Below, piece by piece: positions 26,025 to 40,113 of a DNA stretch of 64,000 nucleotides. The stretch is from Membranipora membranacea (lineage: Eukaryota > Bryozoa > Gymnolaemata > Cheilostomatida > Membraniporidae), in NCBI GenBank assembly GCA_914767715.1, contig OU612071.1, forward strand, positions 14,690,948 through 14,754,947, in the 5' to 3' direction. Made by a program: the position numbers and the translations under genes. Numbering within the stretch: the first letter of the stretch is position 1; each line of letters opens with the position of its first letter. A model generated the notes under the pieces. That model was not told the DNA's origin. It worked only from the letters and a program-made list of their open reading frames with translations, and did not search any database.

Positions 26025-26895
26025 CTAAAATACCACTTCCAATGCTAATGCTTCTCCTCTGTTTGGCCGTCAAATTCTAATGTACTGAATGAATGTCCAG
26101 ATACTACTGTACTTCTTGACAGTTTAAATGCCATCTGACCCAAGCTCTAGCTGCTGCATATACTTATTGATGGGCTAGTGGTATAAACATGACACATCTT
26201 TGGCAGGCAGTTTCACTTTGATGATATTAGCGTTGTATTGATGTCATTGAAGTTGGCGTTAGTGTGACGATAGTAGTTGCGTAATGTACAGGAACTAGAA
26301 GTTATCTGAGACAGTGTCCTGTATGTGATAAAATACTAGTTCAATCTTCTCACCATTTTCATATTGTCAATCGCTCTGTAATTCAGGTTGTTATATATTG
26401 AAGGAGGCTGGAGCTGATACTCAAAATAGAAAACTCTGTAAACCAGGGCTAATTTATAAAATAGAATATAATATAATTCCCAACTCCTCAAGATGATATA
26501 GATAATTTAGATATAATATAAAACCATCATTATTAGTAGTGAAAATGGATAACAGAAAATTCGGAAATGAATGACAGATCAGATAGTTCTACATGCAGGC
26601 AGGAAAACATTTACACACAAACATAAGCACCTGATGGACTATACAAATGATAAATCTCCTCTTGTTCAAAATGAGGTCCATTTCTTGTGTAGGATGCTGT
26701 CAATTCACTGTCAATCGTGACGGAAATTTGATGCAAGAGGCAAGATTCATTTAATTGAATTTGAATTTCTGGCAATGAGAGTGACATAGGATGATATTCA
26801 TGCTTTTGATGGGAATGGTGTTTACTGGAAAATTGTGATCCTAACAATATCTGCTGGGTGCAAGTTTTCAATCTACATCATTTTACACTTAAGAG

Positions 26896-26985
26896 TATGG
26901 GCCTTATACACAAGATATTGTGGGCCTGACACACAGGATATTGTGGGGTTGAAACACAAGATACTATGGGCCTGATAGAGATAAT
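26896..26985 (+). repeat. 23-bp tandem repeat, about 3.5 copies
   Basis: Units of the form GGGCCTGACACACAGGATATTGT recur at 26899, 26922, 26945 and partly 26968, with a few substitutions each. No coding meaning seen. Confidence 0.7.
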
Positions 26986-27191
26986 TTATTGGTACTGTGG
27001 GTTTGTATGAGATATGGATATAATTCTACCTCCAGACAAAAGTTCAGAAATGCTACTGCTGACCCTAAATTATTTAAATGATGCCTGGAGACTATTTTTT
27101 GTCATGTAAATGGGATTTCTGAGTCATTCGATGCATGCATTTTTGTATTATATGTAAGCCACACATCGTTTTTATGCAATCATTAACAGTT

Positions 27192-27311
27192 TTAGACCTC
27201 AGCATTTTTATTAACAATTTTTACAGCAAGCAAACCAGCTTTTTGTTTCTCGATCACCCCTCTGATATAATCAAAGTAGCTACACTCATACACAGGTGAG
27301 TTAGTGAAGAC
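27192..27311 (-). CDS. Candidate terminal exon, unrecognised gene
   Basis: A strong polypyrimidine acceptor (CCTTTTTTCACAAG) precedes 40 codons in phase 0 ending in TAA. The text (VYECSYFDYIRGVIEKQK, LLAVKIVNKNAEV) is protein-like but not recognised. A possible upstream exon at about 27465-27431 has consensus sites, but its best frame does not join. If real, it is the 3' end of a minus-strand gene lying to the right. Confidence 0.4.
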   Translation of the reverse strand, partial: VFTNSPVYECSYFDYIRGVIEKQKAGLLAVKIVNKNAEV

Positions 27312-27854
27312 CTTGTGAAAAAAGGCAAAAGATAAAAGGAGCAAGAATTTATAGACTTCACATATCAATAATATGTTATAGATTTTGACTTTAGATATTA
27401 CTTTAGACATTTCAATTATATGTATAATACCTTTGTCACTGTTCTCATATTCCTTAACCTGCGCAGCTAATAGGATGCCTATATTTTGTGAGTATATTGT
27501 GTTTTCCTTCCATTGTTCATTTGTGATTGCTTTCTATTTATTGATAAAGATTTATAATGAAACAGAAATTTTGTATGATTTATAAATTTCCTCTAATGTT
27601 CTTTTTTGGATGGCAAGCCAAGATAAATATGGCAATACTAACATAACATTGGTTTTCTGACATTTCTGTTGAAATATTGTTGATCATATTTAGCAGTCAT
27701 CAATGAGGTAATTCACTATATGTTTGTTTAGACACATCTGCGATGTCTTATGCGGCCAGGTCATATAGATATAACCATATCTACTAGGATACTGTGTGAT
27801 CTATTAGACTGCATAAATATGTTAATGCATGACCTATTTTGTTAAAGCTGTTAA

Positions 27855-28231
27855 AGGGCAACCAAGGTTTCAAACAACTTCTCATTGATGGCCATTGATT
27901 AATAGCAGATTGCACGTTCTGCATAGGGAAAAAGACAAAATATAATTCGGATGATTATTCAGCCAGAATTCTTGTGAAACATTTCTTCCATCAGGTACTC
28001 AAACTCAGCTAAAAGAGAATACCACATAGCAGTTTCCTGTTCCTGTTATTATTTGGCCTGTGCTCTATAATTATTACAGCAAGGTCTTGGAACCTACCCT
28101 AAACTGAAGTGTTACCCAGCTTAGAGTCAGCAACTACTTTGAGTTTTGCATCGCGTAATGCACAAACCTGATGCTGCCCAGCACATTATTTTCTACCCAT
28201 TAATGCATTGCTGCGAAACCTTGGTTGCCCT
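27855..28231 (+). mobile_element. TTAA-flanked MITE, copy 1
   Basis: Terminal inverted repeats AGGGCAACCAAGGTTTC and GAAACCTTGGTTGCCCT. It is preceded by TTAA (27851-27854) and followed by ATAA (28232-28235), a one-base variant. A TTAA target site is characteristic of piggyBac-type transposition. A second copy in the opposite orientation lies at 48877-49252 and is similar along its whole length. Non-coding. Confidence 0.85.
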
Positions 28232-28235
28232 ATAA

Positions 28236-29087
28236 GGAATTCCGATTGATACAAGCACGAACAGAGCATTGACAATCACGCACTATTCATCTTTTTGGGA
28301 AGGGCTCTACTGCAACGAATATAAATTCCAATTGGACTTGTTCAGTTTTTCAAAAAAACATGTTATTAGAATGCACAAGACCAAAAAAATAATGTGATGA
28401 ATAAAGAATATTGATCCATCTAGAGGCAATTATAGGAATTACATAAAATTAAATTGTTAGAGCATTGTATAACTGGTTTAATTTTCATTCACAAAGGGTT
28501 CATGATACGTTGGCAGTAACCGCAGAGTAGGGCTAAAGAGAAAGAGAATTCAAAGTGAGTGCTCAAATTTTTTTCCTGTTAAGTCTCTGAACATTAAAAT
28601 ACATCACTCAACCCATATAGTAATTCATATCATATATGGTCTGAGATACTTTAAGTGTTCAAGTGATGCCTGCATAGCTTTTAGTGGCACAGATCATTAT
28701 CAATGAGTGGGAAAGTGGTTGATAAAGAAATGCCCCTACCATCTATCCTGGCACAGTGTGAGCGCTTAAAATAGGTCTGAGATTAACAAACTTCTAACAT
28801 CATATGTTTCAGTATGAAATAAAGCAAAACAATGCATTGTACAGTATAGTATAGAACAAGAGGATGAATCTTTTCTTCTGTAATAAAATATCGCTCAAGA
28901 TTTTTCTTGCCTGGTGTGATCCTTGTTCACCCTGCAGATATTAAAGTACATCAATGAAATATTAAGGCATAATGCCTAGTCAACCTTCTACCTCGAGTAG
29001 TCTGCTAATTATCAATCAAACCCCACAATTCTATGCTGGCAATGCTTGCGAAATCCATTACCTATATAAGTATGCTAGACTCATAGG
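28236..29087. other. No supported gene
   Basis: AT-rich DNA with no exon I can defend. A weak possible minus-strand terminal exon near 28475-28535 is discussed under rejected items. Confidence 0.35.
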
Positions 29088-29760
29088 CTTAATAATAAAC
29101 CTAGACAGGACACAATAAACAGCTAAGGTGAGGCACTTCAATTTTGGTTGAAGTTGTGCAATCAGTCATCAAATTTAGATAATTCAATTTAAACAAACAC
29201 ATTGTTTTCAATTGATTATAATTGGTATCTGCAGCTTGCAAGATGGGGCCTAACAATAGTCTTAATAATAAACCTAGACAGGACACTGTACGGGGGATTA
29301 GCATTAATGCACTGGGGCATTCAATTGTGTAGTTTAAAAGATGCCACAATTGATATACACTCAGTGTGAAAATTGCTGTACTTTCAGCAGCATCTTATCA
29401 TCCATTTATTGTTGTTTTTTTTCTAAAAAAAAACAAAAAAAATGCTAAATCAACTTTAATTATGAGATTCAAAATCCGATTGAGTTATGATTAGAAAGCC
29501 TGTTATATGGAGTGCAAGTCAACGGTAACACGATTGTTACTTCACAAATAAATGCCTCTAGGTTTATTATTAAGACTATTATCAGAGACCATCTTACAAG
29601 CTGTAGGACTGATGATAATATTTTAGATACCAAATTATTATATTCAATTGATACCAATGTGTTTTTTTTAAAGTGGCAGACAGGCACAAAAGTTTTAATT
29701 CGATATTTGATGCGTAATGATGTACTCCCTCTAAATTTGGATGTTATAAATAGATTTTAA
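29088..29760. repeat. Repeat cluster with direct and inverted copies
   Basis: A 26-bp sequence (CTTAATAATAAACCTAGACA...) occurs identically at 29088-29113 and 29261-29286. The region about 29150-29340 reappears inverted and diverged at about 29500-29680; the shared core is TCTAGGTTTATTATTAAGAC, followed by CATCTTRCAAGCTG. A short piece of the same family (GAATTATCTAAAATTGATGA) recurs near 31309-31340. Confidence 0.6.
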
Positions 29761-29889
29761 ATTTGAAAATTTTAATTATTTCAATTACAAGCTCTGTCAC
29801 CATTTTTTTCAGTAACAAAAACACCCGTACCCTCCAAATAAATATATTATTGGAAAATAATGATGTATAAAAGGATTTCTAGAATCAAA

Positions 29890-30899
29890 GCAGTTATCTT
29901 TTGCTGTATCAATCTTGACAGCCATGCTAAAAATCGGGTCCGAGCTCTTTTTATAGACTTTTCTAGTGCTTTTAACACCATCAATCCTGCCACAATAATC
30001 AGCAAACTCGATAGCTACAACATCAATCCTAACATCATCAACTGGCTATATAACTTCCTTACAAATAGAACACAGCGAGTTTTTACATCACTCAACACGT
30101 CAAAATCATTGAGCACTTCAACTGGAAGCCCTCAGGATGCGTCATCAGCCCACTGCTATTCTCCTTTTATGTTGTCGATATGCCATCAACAAGCAACATC
30201 AAACTAGTAAAATATGCCGACGACACTGTGATCATTGAATTGTTGACAGAAAACCAGCCATCTGAACTTCAAACAATGACTAATACCATCAACTCATGGT
30301 GCGCGGATAATGACCTAATACTCAATGCAAAGAAAACAAAAGAAATGGTCATGTGCAATGCAAGGGATAACCCAAGCTACCCACAACTGCTTGTAAACAA
30401 TACTTCAATTGGGCAGGTAGAACAATTTACATACTTAGGCACCATTATTACCAACAAACTGGATTTTACTCTGAACACCTTGAAAACTACAGCGAAAGCT
30501 TGCCAAAGGCTACATATAATCGCCAAACTATACCATCTCGGTGTCACTGAGAAACTAATAACGACCTGCTACAAGTCCTTCATAGAGTCAGTAATCACCT
30601 ACCACCTGGTTGTGCTATATAGTCATCTGAGCGCAGACTCTAAGAAAAAGTTAAAATCTGTGACAAGAACTGCAGGTTACCTATCAGGCGAACTTACGTT
30701 CACACCCGTAGACAACCTTTACTCTAATATACTGAAAGTAAAGAGCCTCCGTATGGTTGCCACCGAAGATGAACCACTACTCCGTCTTAACCAGCTGCCA
30801 TCAGGCAGATATCAATCAGTCAAGTTCCGCGTGCAGATCCGTGCCAAATGTTTTAGAGCAGAATGTATCAAATACCTAAATAGTGTCTTCAAAAAGTAA
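29890..30899 (+). mobile_element. 5'-truncated LINE reverse transcriptase, one frameshift
   Basis: This is the C-terminal half of a non-LTR retrotransposon ORF2. Visible reverse-transcriptase motifs are ALFIDFSSAFNTI (motif A, first catalytic Asp), TGSPQ followed by a SPLLFSFYV-like stretch (motif B), KYADDTVII (motif C, catalytic Asp pair), FTYLGTII and the thumb text CYKSFIESVITY. A single missing base near 30135, inside motif B, splits the frame. There is no endonuclease or 5' region. After the stop at 30899 comes a T-rich, TCATTA-like simple tail. It resembles the CR1/L2/Rex1-like group; the clade is a guess. Inactive. Confidence 0.9.
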
Positions 30900-32237
30900 T
30901 AGTATTTTTCTATGGTCTTATCATTATCATCATTATCTTATTTTTACAGAATCAACAGTTTTAATAATTTTTACAGAGCACCCTACAGAGTTTTATTGCT
31001 CAGAGATTGAGACCAAATATAAACATACATGAATTAAACAGTCATCTCAGTTACAAAATCATCTACATTAACAGTTTTATTATTGTTTTCAATAACAAAA
31101 ATTAAGCATTTTCTTTTAGATTATATTAGCTTCTCAACTTAATTCAGTTTAATGCAGCCATGGGATAGAGGGGCTACTGACTGCCCTGTGGTGCAGATCC
31201 AAAGCTTTTACCTTGGATTTCGATTGTTAACTATGTTGCCTACTGTTGAAGGTTAACTGCATCTTGATACATATTTAGTGGTGCCAGTGATGTCTTCTAC
31301 TTTAAATTGAATTATCTAAAATTGATGACTGATTGCTGTGTAAGGTAATTTGACTGGATATTCAACATGAATGGAATGTCAACAAAACATGCAGGAATTG
31401 AAAGAAATAGCACGGTCAAAATACCAATATTTTTTCTCAAATCATGTCCCCATAAGCTTTCTGTGATGCTGAAACTGAACAAATGTTTAACATACTGTTA
31501 ACAGTTCTGCTGGAGAGGCAATTTTGACAGTATATTTCTATATGCTTGTCTGTCTCAAAGTACAAAAGAGTCTTTTTGGCTCAATTCTGACAGATGAATT
31601 GATTGTACTGCACAATCAAATGATTTACAAATTGTGGTCTTTTTGGTTGGATTTTTGAGTTTATATTTAGATAAAGTTCAATATAATAAAAGTTCATAAA
31701 GGTTATTCGACAAAAATCAGTGTTGAGAAATCACTCAATTATTCCGAAAATACTACGAAGCAAAGAAAATACTATGAAAAGAAAAACTCACATTATCAAT
31801 TAAATGAAATGATCAAAATTACAGTAAAAAAATTATTTACTAGATTGAATATATTGTTAAAAATATTCCAGGGTAGATTGTTATCGACAAAAGACTACAT
31901 AAAATAATTTCGATTTTCTCTGTCCGGTTAAATAACAACCCCAGGAACTGATTGAACTGTGTCATTCCATATCAAGGAAATCATAAATCACACCGCACAA
32001 TGTTTAAGCAAGAGCAGCCACAGTAAATTCCTGTGACATCACTTTGAGATATGAAATATATATATAATATATTCAGATATCCACAGTGCTTTTTAGATTC
32101 AGAGTGATATCATAGAGATTTTGTGTGACTTGCTTTTCCCAAAGAGTATAGAATGTCAAATAATTGAAATTCATTTCATATATTTTCACATATGCAGATG
32201 AATGTAAAGTCAGCTCTACTGGGGTTTTCCCTTTTAA
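30900..32237. other. 3' flank of sushi gene and intergenic DNA
   Basis: AT-rich DNA between the LINE end and the stop codon of the minus-strand sushi gene. The 3' UTR of that gene must lie in the right-hand part, but no clear AATAAA signal on the minus strand was found close to the stop. Nothing else supported. Confidence 0.4.
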
Positions 32238-35200
32238 TTAGGCTATGTATGTTTGACAACATTGGATTGGACCCACACCAATATCAAACTCATTTGCTGC
32301 GACTCCGTCAACTGTATTGAATTCTGCAACCTGGTATGATGTAACATATGGTAAATACGTTGGGTTTAAATACCTGGTGATAGAATCAGCTCCATTTGTA
32401 GTAACACCACTCTTCGTACAAGTACATCTACGGTAATAAATTTTCCAATTTTAACAGTCATCATAACAAAGCGGTATGGTTGTTCAACATGCATTCTCAG
32501 ATAATCATTACGAAGAACATCGTGATGAGTATAAAGCCTGGTGCCCAATAGCAGAACATTATCTCAACAGTCTCAAAACCTTGTAAGGCCTTGCAACGCT
32601 CTTTCTAAAATTCTACCACTATTGGGATTTTTTAGTTAAAAATTGTATTGATTTTCACTCCAGCAGTCTTGCAGCAGTTGTGCAATAATTTGAGTAAAAT
32701 CTATGCAGTTACAACATATACTATAGTTCACAACTAATTTTTGTAAAATATAGCGTTGCAACTCTTGAAACAACCTCAGAATTTTGACGCTGTCAGATTC
32801 CTGAGATGACCCTTGCAAGACTTGTAAAAGTCTTGGGACACCTATAAAAACTCCTGCATTGATAGACACCATTGTGAAAACAAAATCTTTTTTCTCTTTC
32901 TATCAGGCATTTGTGAATGGTTAAATTTATTTAAACAACATTCCAGTGTCTTGGAGGGCATCAGCAAATCAAATTTGGTTGTGCCTATATTTTGAGGCGT
33001 TCAATTTTACCAATAGAGCAAGAAATAATTAAAATTAGGCAACTAAAATCAATCTGGTTTTTATTCTGGTGTATATTGCCTCACTTGAAATGCTTGAAGT
33101 TGAAATGACCTATTCTCACAATCATTCATATATATATACTTAGAATATATCAATGATAGTTCTGATTACCTCTGAGGAGCAGCAAAAGGAGACATTTTCT
33201 ATTGGCAACACTTTAATGTATTTTGCTGACCTCAAATTATATTGTGATGCCGAAATAATTTTGTTAGGTTTAACAGCATACTACCAAATATAAAAGTTGC
33301 AGTTGAATGCTGATGAAAATGCCACCAGGCACTCCATTCATTCCTTATTTGACAACACTTACCCTCCCACACAGGCAGTATTAGTGATTGTGACTGCTGG
33401 TCCTGTTTTTGCACAATCACACGGTCTGTTAGCATAGGTTTCACCAACAACACTAAGGAGAGTTTTCTCAGTACCCGGTGTAAACACGCTGGTACCATAC
33501 AGAAATCCGCTCGTTTCATCATTAGTCTGCAGTGCTAGAGCAAGATCATCAGCACCGGTGCAGGTTATTGTTGTCTACAACATGTCAATGAGTAGTATGG
33601 CCACGGGTTTTCATCAAATGCAAGACAACAAGTTTATTCTAATATCTGCGTAAAGAAACAAAACATGATCTCCATTCTATATAAATATTTGATTATAATG
33701 CATCACTTAAAATTAATGGTTGAAACCTGTCAAACTAATAAACTCCATTGTTTTTTCTAGTTATGTTTAAATGTTCATTTCATTGATAACAAAATAACAG
33801 ATTGCAATAAGATTTTTTCCTTCACACAACATAGCCAAAACATGTCACAGATGATGATCACATTTTGTGTTTTCAAACAACATGAAGGCAGATTTATAAT
33901 CAAGCTTAGAGATTTTAAAATTGATATGATTGATAGTCACCTGTTGGCTGCAAGTACCACAAGAAGCTGTCACCATTGACAAAATATCAGCTTCTGATGC
34001 AGCATACGTGACCGGTGTAGGGGTCCCACATGCGCCATCAATGCCCCCATCAAATGTGGTGCCAGGTAGGATAGTGGACGTTGTACCAGTACAAGCATCA
34101 ATTGCTGTCGTGAAGGCAGCACCAGTTATTGGAGCAATCTACAAACAAACATGACAAAAAGTAGAAGGGATAAAGGTATATAATATAGCATCTGGATATA
34201 ATATAGCATCTCAACCCTGTACGAGACATATCTAATGAAAGTATACATTTGTGTGATTTGAATGAATCAAAATGTTGAGCATATTCGGCAATTCTTTTGT
34301 ATATGATGTTGAATAGAAGTGATTGTGAGATGCATTATCTTTTAAATCCTAAAACTCACAAACTGCTATTTGTTTTCATCATCATTCATTTGAATTAATC
34401 TTTCTTCAAGACAAGTTGTCACTAAATGAAATCCTAAAATTTGACCCCTATACATTGCGTGTCTTAAATGCCTACATTGATTTGAACTCGAGCCATTATG
34501 AAGATGACAAAGATAAACTCCTTATTGCCCCTGTGATGAGAAACTCCTTTACCTTGAATTTATCTATGTAAGGAATCAGGTCATCCTAACATGTATGTAC
34601 CGATCGTAACAACACTCAGCACTCATCTTTCTATTGCTGTGTTGTTGAGATATTAACTGCTAAGTCAAACACATACTTAAGTTTTTTTGAATTGTTTCCT
34701 TTTAAACTTTCAACGAACTTGAGTTTTCACACTGCTATTTATTGAATGGGAGAAGGGCTTTAAAAGGATCATTAGAATTTTAATGTTTAAAAAATGTTGT
34801 TACCTGTGAGCACACAGAGGTTGAAGACTCTTTGAGGCATGTAACAGTAGTTTCTCCAGGAGCAGTGACTGGTCCGTTTGGATCAATAGTCACTGTGACA
34901 GTCGCACCAACAGTGGCAGCCGCAAACAAATTGTCTCTTCTGAAGTAATCATCACAGCTCATTGGATTTCTGTCTATAAGAAAAAAAGGAATTCGATATA
35001 ATTAATTTGTTTCATCCCATACATTGCAATTGTTGTTATCACAAGATTTTTTTCATATGTTGAACAGAACATGGTGCAATACATTGTGGCAGTGCTCGTT
35101 AATATAGCATATCACTGATTCCATCCTAAATTTATCATAATATCATATTATATCCTATCATGTCTGACAAACATGTAGGGTAACAATCTGATAGATGTTG

Positions 35201-38200
35201 TACTGCTTTCAGAACTTGGATATGCAGGTTATGAAATAGATGTGATGTAAATATATGCGTTAACTTACAAACACATCTTTCAGTTGGTCGAGTAAAAGTT
35301 TGATCAGCTTGACATGTGATAGTTATGTCTTGAGTTGTTGTGGTTAAGTCGTTGTCAGGAGCAACCCTGTAGCTCACAGGGCACCGCATTGTGAAAGTAC
35401 TTCCTACAGCCACATCAACAGCCGCATAATTCAGATCAACTCCATTACCAACCAGATCCTCTATCTCTGCTAAAAGCGCCATCCTGCACATCTTCTCTAT
35501 GACAGTAAAGCAATTAATATTTATAAAAGGTCAAACAAATAGATTATTATTATTCAAACTCAGCATTTATGTTTTCTAATTCATTGCATTATCTAGATTC
35601 TGATTCTAGATGCTGCCAAGAGTAAACCCCAAAAATCAGATCCATTGATCATCGGACAAATTAACTCTCACATTGCATTATATTTTTTGTTTGGTTTGTT
35701 TATTGTAGAAATGTTAATCCTTTAATCACAACATCGAGATAAGTTGTTTTTTTGTGTGAATTGCCTGCAGGAAAAAACTATTTTTTAACACAACGATGGT
35801 GACGGAAAACTTCTCGATGATCACCATTTAATTAACCTTAATTGTGATTTAGCAGGTTAATTCATTTACAGATGAATCTCATCATAGTTGTGATTCAAGA
35901 GCAATGTGGGCTGCAATGAAATCAATCTATCCAACTAATTCATAAATCATTGACAAACTTATTAAATGAAAAATAATCACATGACAATCAATAGTCTACT
36001 CTTGTCTGCTGCAAAGAAAAGACTCAACCTTAATCAAGTTTTTGCAAATTATACATCATTTCACTTACGTGTACAGGTTACGGTTTCTTGTGACCATTGT
36101 CCATCAGCCATACACTCGCTCATAAGGTTCTCAGCAGAAGCTTCAAAATTTGTGTTACAAACATATGTGATCTTGCTTCCAAACCGAGTTGAGGTAGGAA
36201 CTACAGCCTGAGTGCCTGTGCCGACTGGGGGAGTGCCGCAATCCACCTCTGAAAATACATCAACATACATAGCAATTTTTGGGTTGTTGTTATTTAATGC
36301 AAGAGGGTATCTCCCTTGTCCTCAAGTTTTACATTGGATGCGTCCAAGTCCAAATTCCCAGGACAGGTTTTCAGCTCAAATGAAACGGTATCTATAAGTT
36401 TAACTTACTTTCACAGGTGGGAATGGGGCTGAATGTTCCATCACTTAAACAGAAAGCAGCACCTGTATTATTAGAGTTTTCAGTGCCAACAATTCTATAT
36501 CCTGATGAACAGGTGTACCTCACCATGCCTCCAATCTATCAAAAGAAGACAAATAAAGACTCACAATGCAAAGATGTCTGAAGGCACAACTGCCATCACA
36601 GGGGGTGATATTGCTTGTGGTCAGTCAGAGAACTGGGAATCAAACATCGATATTCTTGCTCTCATGTCTTAACAATCCGGCTGACTTACTTCATAGGAGT
36701 CAGAGACATCTTCTCTCACTATATTCGCATCACCACAAGCAGGTGGTTTATTGCATGAGGTAACCGGGGCTGGTGTAGCGGTTGTATCAAGTTCTGCAGG
36801 GTAAAGAAAGAACAATTGCCTAGGCTTTAGTGAAGGCCCATGTCATTTATCAAAGCTAGTATCATAGTTCTTGCTTTTCCAGTTCCAACCATCTGAATAA
36901 AATCTTCATGGTGAAACATGGTCATTTCTTCGTCGAACAAATACAAACATTGCAGCTTGAGTTAGATGGTCCATTGGCTTATTGTCTAGATCTTTCGCGC
37001 TCAAAAGGTCGCATTGATTTGTTTTAAAGAGATTGGAATTTGAAAAGCTAAACAGAAATAGAAACTTGCTAATCGAAACAATAAAAATTAATCACTGAGC
37101 ACCTCAAATTAACAAATTAGAATTTAATATCCTAAATTTCAAAAGCATATAGAAAACTAATTAATCCAGGATAATACTATTCAACACATGCTACTTTAAG
37201 TCATATGAGCTGATCACTATAGGACTTACCACACACAGGGATATTGACTGTGGACCAGACCCCGTTGGTACATTGTCTTGTTGCTGGGGTACCTGATCTA
37301 AGAACATATCCAGTGTTACATGTGTACGTTGCAGTTGTGCCTGATGAACCAACCATAGACTGTGCGTTAGCAATGACTGGTGGAGCACCGCATGAAACTA
37401 TTGGTATCTCTGAAATCAAAAACAAACAAGTTAGTTGCTGCTTTTGAAAATATACTCACTGCACAAGGATGCTCAAACATTCTAATGTAATATTCTTGCA
37501 ATGCATGGGAAATCCCTACAATAGATTTCGCAGGAGAGTATCTGCATCTCCTTATAATATCTTGATCCAAAGTATTCTTCCACATTAGAAAAATATGCTG
37601 CACAACTTAAGATTAAATCGATGTTAGATGTTCCAGTTACTAACAGGTAGGTTTATTGGCAGTTATTGAAATATTGAAAATCTACAAAACATTTATATCA
37701 ATACCAGCAAATCTTAGGATATATTACTTACGCTCGCAAGCAATTACTGGCCAAGACATTATGGGCACATTACAACTGATGGTTTGGCTTGTCGCACCAC
37801 CACCATTCATAATCCTATAGCCAGCCTGACAGAAGTACATAGCTACTGTTCCAGACTCAGTCACAGTTGGTGCATTGGCAAATGGTATAGTAAGCGGTGC
37901 GGGGCAAATCTCTGAAAATATGCAAAAACATATGTGCACATGTCTGAGAATTTTGTTGAATGATCGGAAGGACATCCTGCAAGTGCTGACTGGACTAAAA
38001 TTCAGACATAATTGATTTTTGACTCTTCGGACTGATGTACATTTAAGTCAGTACAGTCAAAGATATGTTTCATTTCAGGATAGTCAGAATTTCCTTATGC
38101 AGATAGCCTGATACATGCTATCGGGGCATGTCATGGCTTGCCAATGAAAGTCTCAGTCAAGGTTGAGTCGACCAAGGTTCTGTGATTTGAGTATAGCGTA

Positions 38201-39516
38201 CTGACCATGGCTTCCACATTGAAGCGACAAATCTGAACACAACATTTTTATTGTAAACTGATATTTTTTGCCGATAGATAGATCTTAACCTGAAAATATA
38301 ACTTGAAACCTGCTTATGATGATCAATGTTCAACTTACGTCTTCGGCATCTTGGAGCAACTGTCCATCTGCCATCCAAACATGTGATGACGTTAGTACCC
38401 TCTAAGACGAATCCTGGCTCACATGCGTATGAAATGGTATTACCGGAATCCATTCCTTGTCCATTAGACACATGAGGGATGGGTGGACATGATCCTGAAA
38501 CAGGGTAATAGGGTTACTATTTTTCAAGGTTATTTAACCATACAATATACAAGTCATCATTTTCTAAGCAAATGATACTCGATTAAATAGCTGACATAAC
38601 AACTTTATCTACTTTGCTGACATGAAAAGTTTCATTCCTTTTTGACTACTGTATCACCACATTTTTCAGTTTAATCAGATTATACAATTGCGCCTGGCAA
38701 AATACTTTTTTTCAACAACAAGACTCCCGCTGGGATTCAGAGCCTGAGATAATCGCCTATCATGTGTATATTATTGTGAAAACTGCCTGGTACATTGCAA
38801 TTTTATTGCAAGATTTATTGTTGTTGTTAAGTCATAATTACTTGGCACAGCTGTGGTGGTTCGTCTGTTTCCCCTGTTTCCCCTGTTTCTAATTCTTTGC
38901 CTTTGCTTTTTCCTTGCTTGTCTCTGCTCTTTTGTTAGCCTTGAGGGAAAAAACAACGAATAATATCGACAGTGTAAAGATAAAATGGAACAGAGATCTA
39001 TAATGATACCAAACCCAATATTTAATCATATTTTATATTGGTGACATGAACCTACAAATTTTGAAATTCTTTGGGATTATATTAAAACTATATTATGTTA
39101 TAATATATATATTGAATATATGTATTATATTAAAATTTGAATGAATGAGAACTGTCTCGACATTTATAGTGAGACGACAGCTCATGATTGATGAAGATGA
39201 TACTGATTGGACAAGTCAAAGAACTGGGATTTGACATCTTTAGATGGTAGGCATATCATACAAAATGGAGTTCTAGGCTAAGAGAAGTGCTAAAGTGTTG
39301 AAAGCTGGTTGGAGCAAAGTCTCAGCTGAATTTCAAAAAATTAGAGTTTTCTTGTTATCTTGTTATCCTTATGTCTTGTTTACGCTAGCATGCCCCTCTG
39401 CCAGGGGAGGTCAAATCCCTGGAATGAAATGTGTCTTACCTAGCATCCGTCAGCAGGTCAGCAAAAAGTGACAGTGCCAGAACCCCCACCAATGTAGCTA
39501 ACAGCGAGAACTTCAT
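32238..39516 (-). CDS. Secreted sushi/CCP-domain protein, 13 coding exons, 699 aa
   Basis: Exons on the minus strand: 39516-39440, 38939-38842, 38494-38339, 37911-37732, 37409-37230, 36793-36690, 36535-36409, 36248-36069, 35496-35269, 34973-34804, 34138-33941, 33574-33363, 32427-32238. All have GT/AG sites, all phases chain, and they total 2100 bases. Residues 1-22 form a signal peptide (MKFSLLATLVGVLALSLFA). Residues 27-58 form a strongly basic linker (KKQRQRIRNRGNRGNRR). Five sushi modules follow at about 61-107, 113-168, 177-230, 245-306 (split by a phase-0 intron) and 311-365; the others sit on phase-1 exons, the classic shuffling unit. Residues 369-699 have ordered cysteines (CDCAKTG, CTCTKSG) but no domain I can name. 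Sushi modules usually bind proteins or glycans outside the cell; the ligand is unknown. Confidence 0.88.
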
Positions 39517-40090
39517 CTCTTCAACCTTTAATCAGAAACAAGATCAACTGTTGGTAAAGGGTTAACAACAGGAGAGGTAGAAACAATCAGTATCTTATGA
39601 AAATACAAATATTGTGAAACTAATTACCAAAATTGCCAATTCAGAGGTGTAATTTTTTTAATATCAATCAAGCAATGTTCTTTGAATTCTCTACAGAGCC
39701 AATTCACAAATATTAACCAAAAGAAATGTACTTTCTGTTACACCATAATGGTACTAACTACTTCATTTATTAGTCATATCATTTGCCAGTCATCCAGCCC
39801 TCTTATCCACATAAACTGTATTACTATATGAGATGTATAAACTGTATATGATATACGGTATACTATATAATATATATATATATAATTAACTGTATACTAT
39901 ATAAACTATATATCATATATGAGCCAATCTGTGAATGGTGTACATTCAGTCTTAATCAGGTTGCATCAAACTCTATCAACAAACTAAAGGATTATTAAAT
40001 GTTAGACAAACCTTTGCTTTGCTTTGCTGTGCCTTCAAAGAAATCGCTTGAGATCTTGATATCTTCACTGTGTGATGAGAGGAGGTGATC
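39517..40090 (-). other. Spliced 5' UTR of the sushi gene
   Basis: Nine bases directly upstream of the ATG follow an acceptor (TTTCTGATTAAAG, exon start 39525). A likely leader exon runs from about 40090 to 40012 and ends GCAAAG|GTTTGT. The start of transcription is inferred from the TATA box and is approximate. Confidence 0.6.
39840..39922. repeat. AT-rich microsatellite in the 5' UTR intron
   Basis: Alternating TA and TATACTATA-type repeats in the first intron of the sushi gene. Confidence 0.8.
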
Positions 40091-40113
40091 TGTCTTCTGT
40101 GTTCACCTGGCTG

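Noticed and set aside
26611-26871. 86-codon minus-strand frame with HSHQKHEYHP and GPHFEQEEIYHLYSPSG
   Set aside because: Could be an exon with a donor at G|GTGCTT, but no acceptor or homologue could be defended.
28475-28535. Possible minus-strand terminal exon (PTLRLLPTYHEPFVNEN, stop)
   Set aside because: Excellent polypyrimidine acceptor but only 17 codons, no recognised sequence and no partner exon.
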